A stretch of 35,040 nt of DNA from Saprospiraceae bacterium (GTDB taxonomy: Bacteria > Bacteroidota > Bacteroidia > Chitinophagales > Saprospiraceae), in contig WFYJ01000001.1 in assembly GCA_015490175.1 (NCBI GenBank), forward strand, positions 1 through 35,040, read 5' to 3'. A program made the translations under genes and the position numbers. The notes below the pieces were generated by a model that was given only the letters and a program-made list of their open reading frames with translations, had not been told where the DNA came from and searched no databases. Positions within the stretch are counted from its first letter, which is position 1, and each line of letters starts with the position of its first letter. Positions 1 to 6,749 of this stretch are shown here, in pieces.

Positions 1-440
1 ACTCAACGCAATTCGGTTTGGGAATTTTTGACGATGGACGATGGTCAATGGACGATTTTCCGAGATGGAGAGAGGAGAGATGGAGTGAGGGAGTGACCGA
101 GCGCGCAAACTGCGTCAACGCTGCATCTTCTGCGGCCGAAGGCTGCGGTTTTTGGCTGAGCAATCGAAGACGCGAAGAACCGAGGATTCAATTCAAGAGG
201 CCTGCTGAAAAAGTCGAAAAATCATTCAGTTACACAGAGCGCCACTGAGCATGCACTGATTTTCACAGAGTTGCAAAAAACTGCGTGCAAACTGCGGCGC
301 TCTGCGGCCGAAGGCTGCGGTTTTTTGGCTGAGCAATCGAGGAACCGATGATTCGACAAAAAGCTGGTAGTCAACGAGAAAAACTTTAAACTCTAAACTC
401 TAAACCCTCAACTTCAAACTTCCGCATGGCGCCTTTTTTG
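1..440 (+). repeat. Composite intergenic repeat upstream of prc
   Basis: No gene is supported here. The stretch is built from modules that recur elsewhere in the window: an inverted-end motif at 1-24 (CTCAACGCAATTCGG then TTTGGGAA), a purine-rich GATGGAG/GTGAGGGA segment at 60-105, two copies of a GC hairpin with a T run (132-153 and 304-326), an ACACAGAG-type segment at 225-290, and a degenerate 7-nt array of the CTCTAAA type at about 382-430. The same order is seen at 12735-13150, and inverted at 11314-11770 and 29178-29480. The window edge cuts the left end. From 440 to 627 I see only unique sequence that presumably carries the prc promoter; no clear box was found. Confidence 0.75.
304..326 (+). 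terminator. Hairpin plus T run inside the repeat
   Basis: GCGGCC and GGCTGC pair around a GAA loop, with one G-T pair, and TTTTTT follows at 321-326. The same core with a shorter T run is at 132-153. It has the form of an intrinsic terminator reading rightwards and would insulate prc from transcription entering from the left. Confidence 0.5.
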
Positions 441-627
441 GTGCGCTCACCGATTGGACCGATTGACCGAACAGGTAGCAGATGTTAAAAAGTGTCAAAG
501 GAAGTCACGCGGGCAGCTTTTGCCGCAAGGCAGATATCTTTATGTCCGATCTTGGGCCCTCTCTTCTTGCTGGCAGGCAACTTGAGCAGTAAAGGAACGT
601 TGTACGAGTGGTTTTGAGCAACGCAAA

Positions 628-2748
628 ATGGAATCAATCAAAAAATTTGTCATGAAATATCGCGGACCGATTTTTTTCAGTCTGGTCGTGGCCGGGCTGA
701 TGTGGGTTGGCTGGTATCAGCCGCTGAAGAATGCCGAGAAAGAAGCCGTGCTGATCCACACCATGCTGGAAGGCATCAACCGCTTTCACTTCTCGCCCAA
801 ACCGATCGACGACGATTTTTCTGCCATGGCGTGGGATCTGTACCTCAAGCGCCTCGACGGGGCCAAGCGGTGGCTGACCGGGCAAGACATCGAGCAGTTG
901 GCGCCATGGAAGTACCAGATCGACGACCAGGCTGAAGCCGGCCGCTATGAGTTTTTTGACCTGTCGGTACAACTGTTCTCGAACGCCCTCGACAAGACGC
1001 AGCAATGGTATCGCGAGATCCTGGCCCAGCCCTTCGATTTCTCGAAAGAGGAAACCGTGGAGCTCGACGGCGAAAAGCGCCCCTGGGCGCTTGACGATGC
1101 GGCCCTGCGCGAATACTGGCGCAAATGGCTCAAGTACGAGACGCTGACCCGCCTGCACGACAAGCAGGAGCAGCAAGCCAAAGGCGAAGACGAAGAGCTG
1201 GCAGGCAAGACGTTCGAGGAGCTGGAAGCCATGGCGCGCAAGGAGGTGCTCGACATGATGGACAACTGGTACACGCGCCTCAAGAAGCGCAAGCGCCCCG
1301 ACCACCTCAGCGTATATCTCAACGCCATCACCAACATCTTCGACCCGCACACCAGCTACTACAAGCCCATTGACAAGCAGAACTTCGACATCAGCATGTC
1401 GGGCAAACTCGAAGGCATCGGCGCCCGCCTCCAGGCCGATGGCGAATACACCAAAGTAGTGGAAGTGGTCGTGGGCGGCCCGGCATGGAAGCAGGGCGGG
1501 CTCGAAGAAAACGACCGCATCCTGAAGGTCGCCCAGGAAGGCGAAGAGCCCGTCGAGGTGACGGGCATGACGCTCGACGAGGTGGTGCAGCTCATCCGCG
1601 GGCCCAAGGGCACCAAAGTGACGCTCACGGTCAAAAAAGCCGACGGCTCGATCAAGGACATTACCATCGTGCGCGATGTGGTGATCTTCGAAGAGGGCTT
1701 CGCCAAATCGCTCTTGCTGGAAAACGAACATGGTGAGACGATCGGCTACATCTGGCTGCCGCGATTCTATGCCGACTTTGAAGACCCTTCGGGCCGCCAG
1801 TGCGCGCGCGACGTGGCCCGGGAAGTGGAAAAACTCAAGAACCACAATGTGGACGGCATCATCATTGATCTGCGCAACAACGGCGGCGGCTCGCTGCGCG
1901 ACGTGGTGGAGATGACGGGGCTGTTCATCGAGAAAGGCCCCATCGTCCAGGTCAAGTCGCGCGGGCGGCGGCCCGTCGTGCTCGACGACGAAGATCCGGG
2001 TGTCGCCTGGGACGGCCCGCTCGTGGTGATGGTCAATTCGTTCAGCGCTTCCGCTTCGGAGATCATGGCGGCCGCCCTGCAGGACTACCGCCGCGCCGTC
2101 ATCGTGGGCAGCAAGTCCACCTTTGGCAAGGGCACCGTACAGCGCTTTTTCGACCTCGACCGCGCTCTGCCCGGCCACAACGACCTCAAGCCGCTGGGCC
2201 AGATCAAGATCACCATGCAGAAATTCTACCGCATCAACGGCGGTGCCACCCAGTTGCGCGGCGTCACCCCCGACATCAACCTGCCCGATCAGTACCAGTA
2301 CATCGACGTGGGCGAAAAGGAGCAGGACTACCCGCTGCCCTGGTCACAGATCGAACCCGTCAAGTATGAGCAGGACGTGTACGTGGTCAAGCACCTCGAC
2401 AAAATCCGCAAGGCCGCCGAAGCGCGGCTCGCCCGCGACACCGTCTGGCAGAAAATCCTCGCCCACGCACAGTGGGTCAAAGAGCAGCAGGACCACACCA
2501 GCCACCCCCTCTCGCTGGAGAAATGGGAAGCCGAGACTGAGGCCGAAGAGGCCTACCTCGAAGCCTATGACAAGCTCTTTGACCGCGAGGTCATCCACAC
2601 GGTGCGCAATCTCGACGAAGACCTCGACCACATCAACAGCGACGAAGGCCGCAAGGCCCGCAACGAAGAATGGATCAAAAACCTGAAAAAAGACGTGTAT
2701 GTCGCAGAAACCCTGCGCATCATGCACGACCTGATACGGTATCACTGA
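628..2748 (+). CDS. prc: Carboxy-terminal processing protease (Prc/Tsp, S41A)
   Basis: A 706-residue serine protease of the tail-specific (Tsp/Prc) family, acting in the periplasm on the C-termini of misfolded or tagged envelope proteins. Residues 14-29 form an N-terminal signal anchor. The long N-terminal helical part is followed by a PDZ domain at about 254-345 (GIGARL, then GGPAWKQGGLEENDRIL). The catalytic core has the DLRNNGGGS motif near 414-422, SFSASASE at 471-478 and FGKGTVQ at 499-505. By comparison with E. coli Prc the nucleophile is S475, the base K501, and D486 the assisting residue, so the enzyme looks active. The C-terminal lysine- and glutamate-rich region fits the DUF3340 tail of long Prc proteins. 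ATG at 628 gives a good membrane start. The ABC-F gene follows 55 bp later. Confidence 0.95.
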   Translation: MESIKKFVMKYRGPIFFSLVVAGLMWVGWYQPLKNAEKEAVLIHTMLEGINRFHFSPKPIDDDFSAMAWDLYLKRLDGAKRWLTGQDIEQLAPWKYQIDDQAEAGRYEFFDLSVQLFSNALDKTQQWYREILAQPFDFSKEETVELDGEKRPWALDDAALREYWRKWLKYETLTRLHDKQEQQAKGEDEELAGKTFEELEAMARKEVLDMMDNWYTRLKKRKRPDHLSVYLNAITNIFDPHTSYYKPIDKQNFDISMSGKLEGIGARLQADGEYTKVVEVVVGGPAWKQGGLEENDRILKVAQEGEEPVEVTGMTLDEVVQLIRGPKGTKVTLTVKKADGSIKDITIVRDVVIFEEGFAKSLLLENEHGETIGYIWLPRFYADFEDPSGRQCARDVAREVEKLKNHNVDGIIIDLRNNGGGSLRDVVEMTGLFIEKGPIVQVKSRGRRPVVLDDEDPGVAWDGPLVVMVNSFSASASEIMAAALQDYRRAVIVGSKSTFGKGTVQRFFDLDRALPGHNDLKPLGQIKITMQKFYRINGGATQLRGVTPDINLPDQYQYIDVGEKEQDYPLPWSQIEPVKYEQDVYVVKHLDKIRKAAEARLARDTVWQKILAHAQWVKEQQDHTSHPLSLEKWEAETEAEEAYLEAYDKLFDREVIHTVRNLDEDLDHINSDEGRKARNEEWIKNLKKDVYVAETLRIMHDLIRYH

Positions 2749-2760
2749 TCCATGGCCGAC

Positions 2761-2790
2761 AGGGCGGTTTCCACAGCCGGAGGCCGCCCT
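2761..2790 (+). terminator. Hairpin between prc and the ABC-F gene
   Basis: AGGGCGG at 2761-2767 pairs perfectly with CCGCCCT at 2784-2790, with a short inner TCC/GGA pairing. Only a weak pyrimidine stretch follows, so termination is likely partial at best, and prc and the ABC-F gene may still be co-transcribed. Confidence 0.3.
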
Positions 2791-2803
2791 TGCCCTTTCA
2801 CCA

Positions 2804-4675
2804 ATGCCCGCACCAATGAATTACCTGACTCTGGAACGCGTATCCCGCTCCTACGGCGAGAAAGTCCTGTTCCAGGACGTGGACCTGCAGCTCAACAAAG
2901 GACAAAAGGTGGCGCTCGTCGCCAAAAACGGCAGCGGCAAGAGCACGCTGCTGCGCGTCATCGCCGGCGAAGAGCGCCCCGAAGGCCAGGGCGCCCGCGT
3001 GTGGATCCATCCCGACATCCGCATGGGCTACCTGCCTCAGGAACCCGACTTTGGAGCCGCCCACGACGTCCTCGATGCCGTGCTCGCAAGCGATCATCCG
3101 GCCATCAAGGCCTTGCGCGACTACGAGCAGGGCCTGTTGCACCGTGCCGATGCCGACACCATGCAGCGGCTGCTCGGCCGCATGGACGATCTGCAGGCAT
3201 GGGATGCCGAAGCGCGCATGAAAGAAGTGCTCTTCCGACTGAACATTACCGACCTGACGCAGCCACTCAGCACCCTGTCGGGCGGTCAGCGCAAACGGCT
3301 GGCCCTGGCACGCCTGCTCATCGAGGAGCCCGAGCTGCTCATCCTCGACGAGCCTACCAACCACCTCGATCTCGACATGATCGAATGGCTCGAAGAGTAC
3401 CTGGCCCGCCCCAATCGCACCATCTTCATGGTCACCCACGACCGCTATTTTCTCGAAAGAGTGTGCGATACCATCGTCGAACTGGATCGCGGTCGCCTCT
3501 ACAAGTATTCGGGCAACTACAGCGACTTCCTGGAGAAAAAAGCCACTCGCCACGAGACCGAAAGCGCCGAACTGGAAAAAGCCCGCAAGCTGTTGCGCCG
3601 CGAGCTGGAATGGATCCGGCGCATGCCCAAAGCCCGCGTCGATGCGTTCCACGAACTGAAGCAAAAGGCTTCGCAAAAGATCGAGCAAAGCGAGATCCGC
3701 ATCGACATCAAGGGCAGTCGCCTCGGCAGCAAGATCCTCGAGTGTCACTACATCAGCAAGGCCTATGGCGACCTCAAGATCGTGGACACCTTCGCCTACA
3801 AGTTTCGCAAAGGCGAAAAGGTGGGCATTGTGGGGCCCAATGGCGTGGGCAAAACCACCTTCCTGCGGCTGCTCACCGGCCTGGAAAAACCCGACAGCGG
3901 CAAGATCGTGGTGGGATCCACGGTGCGTTTTGGATACTTTACGCAGGAAGGCATTCAACTGGCCGAAGACAAACGCGTCATCGACGTGGTCACCGACATT
4001 GCCGAATACATCCCGCTGGAGAAAGGCCAAAAACTGACGGCCGCCCAGTTGCTCGAGCGCTTCCTCTTCGACCGCAAACAGCAACAGGTGTACGTCTCGC
4101 AGCTCAGCGGCGGCGAGAAGCGGCGGCTGCACCTGCTCACCGTCCTGATGCGCAACCCCAACTTCCTCATCCTCGACGAGCCTACCAATGACCTCGACAT
4201 CCTCACGCTCAACGTGCTCGAAGAGTGGCTGGCCGAATTCCCGGGCTGCGTGATCATCGTCTCGCACGACCGCTACTTCATGGACAAGCTGGTAGATCAC
4301 CTCTTCATATTTGAAGGGGAAGGCCGCATCCGCGATTTCAACGGCACCTGGACCGAGTATCGCAACCGGCAGCGGGCCGAGCTCGAAGCCAGCCGTCGCA
4401 CCAATGCCGCTTCCGCAAAAGCGCGGAAAAACCCCGGGGAAAAGCGCGCCCACGGCGGGCTCACCTACGAGGAGCGCAAGGCCATGAACCGCCTCGAAAA
4501 AGCCATCCAAAAGCTGGAGCAGCACAAGGCCGAGCTGCACGAAGCATTCACCCGGCCCGACCTCACCCCCGAACGCATCGCCGAGCTGTCGAAAGAACTG
4601 GCCGAAGTGGAGGCACAGCTCGAAGAGAAAGAGCTCGAGTGGTTTGCCCTTGCGGAAAAGGCCGAAAGCCCATAA
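2804..4675 (+). CDS. ABC-F family ATPase (Uup/YheS-like)
   Basis: A 623-residue protein with two ABC ATPase domains and no membrane segments. ABC-F proteins bind ribosomes and help translation, or protect ribosomes from drugs. Domain 1 has Walker A with NGSGKST at 42-48, signature LSGGQRKRLALARL and Walker B LLILDEPTNHLDL. Domain 2 has GPNGVGKTT, LSGGEKRRLHLL and LILDEPTNDLDI. The segment between the domains is charged and helical, as in the ABC-F linker. The C-terminal 80 residues form a charged coiled coil (KAMNRLEKAIQKLEQ), which points to the Uup-like branch. ATG 2804 is used; ATG 2816, giving MNYLTLERV, is an equally good start. Nothing in the neighbourhood points to antibiotic resistance, so a housekeeping role is more likely. 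Confidence 0.93.
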   Translation: MPAPMNYLTLERVSRSYGEKVLFQDVDLQLNKGQKVALVAKNGSGKSTLLRVIAGEERPEGQGARVWIHPDIRMGYLPQEPDFGAAHDVLDAVLASDHPAIKALRDYEQGLLHRADADTMQRLLGRMDDLQAWDAEARMKEVLFRLNITDLTQPLSTLSGGQRKRLALARLLIEEPELLILDEPTNHLDLDMIEWLEEYLARPNRTIFMVTHDRYFLERVCDTIVELDRGRLYKYSGNYSDFLEKKATRHETESAELEKARKLLRRELEWIRRMPKARVDAFHELKQKASQKIEQSEIRIDIKGSRLGSKILECHYISKAYGDLKIVDTFAYKFRKGEKVGIVGPNGVGKTTFLRLLTGLEKPDSGKIVVGSTVRFGYFTQEGIQLAEDKRVIDVVTDIAEYIPLEKGQKLTAAQLLERFLFDRKQQQVYVSQLSGGEKRRLHLLTVLMRNPNFLILDEPTNDLDILTLNVLEEWLAEFPGCVIIVSHDRYFMDKLVDHLFIFEGEGRIRDFNGTWTEYRNRQRAELEASRRTNAASAKARKNPGEKRAHGGLTYEERKAMNRLEKAIQKLEQHKAELHEAFTRPDLTPERIAELSKELAEVEAQLEEKELEWFALAEKAESP

Positions 4676-4679
4676 GCAC

Positions 4680-4711
4680 GGATCCCGCCCGGCAAAGCCG
4701 TGGCGGGATCC
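4680..4711. terminator. Strong hairpin between convergent genes
   Basis: GGATCCCGCC-CGGC pairs with GCCG-T-GGCGGGATCC around an AAA loop: 14 pairs with a single bulged T. It lies 4 bp after the ABC-F stop and about 55 bp beyond the end of the oppositely transcribed curlin gene, so it could end both transcripts. Neither side has a T run, so intrinsic termination is not certain. Confidence 0.4.
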
Positions 4712-4766
4712 CATGCTCTGGTCATCTTGGGTAAAATTGCTTCGCTCGTCAAAGTACCCTGCGTCC

Positions 4767-5873
4767 TCAGTTGCCTGTCTGCTTCACGGTCACCGTGTTC
4801 TTGTTACCGCTCTGCAGGATGTTGCTCTGGTTGTTTACTCCCGTCTGGAAGGTCTTGGCCGTGTTGTAGTTGCCCGACTGCTTGATCACCGTCGAGCTCA
4901 GTCTGGCGCCACTCTGCACGGCCGTAGCCGTGTTGGACTTGCCCGGCTGCACGATCACGGCGCTGCTCTGCGTGGTGTTTTCCTGCAGCACGCCTGCCGT
5001 ATTCTTGTCGCCGGCCTGGTCAATGGTCACCTCGCTTGCCGAGGTCTTCACCTGTTCTACCTTGGCGGTGTTCTTGTTGCCACCCTGGTTGATGTCCACG
5101 ACGGTGCTGGTAGCATCCTGCTGCGACACACTGGCCGCGTTGAGGTTGCCCCCCTGGCTGATGTTGACCACCGTACCCTTGGTGCGTTGCTGTCCCACTG
5201 CCGCCGTGTTCTGATCCCCCGCCTGCGAGATGTTGATCAGGTTGTTCTGGGCCGACTGGGCCTGGCTCACGGTAGCCGCGTTCTGATCGCCGGACTGGCC
5301 GATGTTGATCGTGTTGCCCGAGATGTTGTCGCCTGCCTGCTCGACGGCGGCGCTGTTGCGGTTGCCCGTCTGGCCTATGTTGATCTTGTTGCCGACCACG
5401 TTGCCCGACTGGCTGATGCCCGCCTGGTTCTTGTTGCCGGCTTGGCTCACGTTGATCTCGTTGCCGCGCACGCCGGCACCCAGCTGTTGCACCGAGATCG
5501 TGTTGGCATCGCCCGTTTGCGTCAGATTGGTCTTGTTGCCTTCGGCACCGGCCTGCAGGCTCGATACCTGGTTCTTGTTGCCGGCCTGCTCCACATTGAC
5601 GAGGTTGTTTTTCGCACCACTCGTCTGCGAGATGCCGGCCGAGTTGTCATTGCCCGACTGCTTCAGGTTGACGGTGTTGCCTACCGCATTGGTCTGCTGG
5701 ATCACAGCCTTGTTGCGGTCGCCCGATTGCAGTTGGTTCGCGGTGTTGTTGCGGCCGCTCTGTTCGATGGCTGCCTGGTTTTCGTTACCCGATTGCACGG
5801 TGTTGTTGCGGTTCTGTGCCTGAAGGCTCGTGAGAGCCAGCAGCAGGGTGGCGAGGAAAAGCAGTTTTTTCAT
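4767..5873 (-). CDS. Secreted curlin-repeat protein (CsgA-like)
   Basis: A 368-residue exported protein with a clear signal peptide (MKKLLFLATLLLALTSLQAQ, residues 1-20) followed entirely by about 15 tandem repeats of 22-25 residues. The pattern is Q-x-G-N-x-N-x-A-x-x-x-Q with hydrophobic residues at alternate positions (INVSQAGNKNQAGISQ). This is the curlin/CsgA amyloid motif: each repeat folds as a strand-loop-strand unit of a cross-beta fibre. Most repeats keep the paired Gln and Asn ladder positions. The larger open frame extends 63 codons upstream, but only the ATG at 5873 starts at the signal peptide. No CsgG, CsgE or CsgF gene is present, so the export route is not shown here. Likely role: amyloid matrix fibre or fibre-bound adhesin. 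Confidence 0.88.
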   Translation of the reverse strand: MKKLLFLATLLLALTSLQAQNRNNTVQSGNENQAAIEQSGRNNTANQLQSGDRNKAVIQQTNAVGNTVNLKQSGNDNSAGISQTSGAKNNLVNVEQAGNKNQVSSLQAGAEGNKTNLTQTGDANTISVQQLGAGVRGNEINVSQAGNKNQAGISQSGNVVGNKINIGQTGNRNSAAVEQAGDNISGNTINIGQSGDQNAATVSQAQSAQNNLINISQAGDQNTAAVGQQRTKGTVVNISQGGNLNAASVSQQDATSTVVDINQGGNKNTAKVEQVKTSASEVTIDQAGDKNTAGVLQENTTQSSAVIVQPGKSNTATAVQSGARLSSTVIKQSGNYNTAKTFQTGVNNQSNILQSGNKNTVTVKQTGN

Positions 5874-6087
5874 GGTCAAAGGTTTGGTGAACAATATGAT
5901 TTGCACTTCAATCGGGGGCAATTTGCGGCGGGACTGCCGCAGAGGGGGGCAAATTTCGCTGAACGGTGCAGAGCAGGCTGAAAATGGCATCACCGGGTCG
6001 CCAAATCGCATCGCACGCACACACCGAAAGCGCACGCAGGCAAACAGATCACGGGATTGCAAGGGGGAAAAGAGGGGAAGGATGCGG

Positions 6088-6118
6088 CAAAGGTAAAAAA
6101 AAGTCGCACCCCTTTCAA
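6088..6118 (-). promoter_or_regulatory. Bacteroidota-type promoter of the curlin gene
   Basis: On the minus strand TTG (6118-6116) is followed by 20 nt and TACCTTTG (6095-6088), a perfect match to the Bacteroidota -33/-7 pattern TTG-N17-23-TAnnTTTG. The predicted transcript would have an untranslated leader of roughly 205 nt before the ATG at 5873. The -33 element lies in the loop of the hairpin at 6103-6126. Confidence 0.6.
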
Positions 6119-6172
6119 GGTGCGACCGAATGCTACTAACAAATTATAATCTCATGAAAAAAACGAATCCAA
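6103..6172. repeat. Hairpin-leader repeat, copy 1
   Basis: GTCGCACC (6103-6110) pairs with GGTGCGAC (6119-6126); on the minus strand the hairpin is followed by TTTTTTT, like an intrinsic terminator for RNA coming from the gene at 6750-9659. A 45-nt segment from 6128 to 6172 follows and is repeated with two differences at 6530-6574. The remaining gap sequence (5874-6087 and 6244-6506) shows no gene. Confidence 0.65.
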
Positions 6173-6243
6173 CTTCAAAACGGGTCCGGCGCCATCATGT
6201 TCACGCTTCTGTTGCCAAAAAGTGCGCCAAACGCACATCTTAG
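6154..6243 (+). CDS. Possible 29-residue basic peptide
   Basis: ATG at 6154 in the AT-rich leader opens a short frame beginning MKKTNPTSKRVRR and ending at TAG 6241-6243. It is rich in Lys, Arg and His. The AT-rich stretch just before it resembles an upstream region of Bacteroidota genes. In the second copy of the leader the start is ATA and the reading frame diverges after KRTNP, so purifying selection is not shown. It could equally be non-coding. Listed because the start context is conserved in both copies. Confidence 0.18.
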   Translation: MKKTNPTSKRVRRHHVHASVAKKCAKRTS

Positions 6244-6506
6244 GTAAATTTTAACACATCTGTACCCTGTTGATACTCAAAAAATGGCTTCAAGGTTTCA
6301 GTTGTCAGCGCAATCAGGTGTGGGATCGGAATGGGTGCATACGACCTGTTACATGTAAAACGCAGATGAAGCGTAATTATTTCGAGGCGAGGGTTCTGGG
6401 CCGCAAAAGCCCGGCAGAAAGACAAGCAGTTTCCGAAAAAGCGGCCCGGAGGTTAATTATCGCCTTGAATATCCTTGAGCCCCGAAGGGCACTTCTGTTC
6501 CAAAAG

Positions 6507-6574
6507 GCCGCACCGGTCAGGGTGCGGCGGAATGCTACTAACAAATTATAATCTCATAAAAAGAACGAATCCAA
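6507..6574. repeat. Hairpin-leader repeat, copy 2
   Basis: GCCGCACC (6507-6514) pairs with GGTGCGGC (6521-6528). Compared with copy 1 the second base pair has changed from T-A to C-G on both arms, so pairing is kept. The downstream 45 nt are 43/45 identical to copy 1, but the ATG is ATA. On the minus strand the hairpin is followed by CTTTTGG. Confidence 0.65.
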
Positions 6575-6639
6575 ATTTGGGAGCTCCCGAAAGAGCTCGT
6601 TTCTGGTTTTTTGAAGTCCCACCCAGAGCTGCTGGCGGG

Positions 6640-6671
6640 AAAAGCACCCGGCGGCCCGGGAGCCACCGGGT
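6640..6671 (-). terminator. Terminator of the T9SS cargo gene
   Basis: ACCCGG-C-GGC pairs with GCC-A-CCGGGT (6646-6671; nine pairs, one mismatch). On the minus strand GCTTTTCCC follows. It lies about 80 bp past the stop codon of the gene at 6750-9659 and in the right orientation. Confidence 0.6.
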
Positions 6672-6749
6672 ACTGTAATCGGTTTTTGGGAGGCGGGCTG
6701 AACGTTTTCAGCTACGGATTTGGATATATTCAAGGGATAATTACCGTAT

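Noticed and set aside
523-542. Possible prc promoter (TTG, then TATCTTTA)
   Set aside because: The spacing is 12 nt, too short for the usual 17-23.
2798-4714. 638-codon minus-strand frame opposite the ABC-F gene
   Set aside because: The plus strand contains both complete ABC ATPase motif sets; the minus frame has no domain.
4644-5981. 445-codon plus-strand frame opposite the curlin gene, with a periodic Val/Ala/Leu pattern
   Set aside because: The periodicity is a reflection of the curlin repeats on the other strand.
6270-6551. 93-codon plus-strand frame between the leader repeats
   Set aside because: Its end is formed by the repeated hairpin-leader and no family features are seen.
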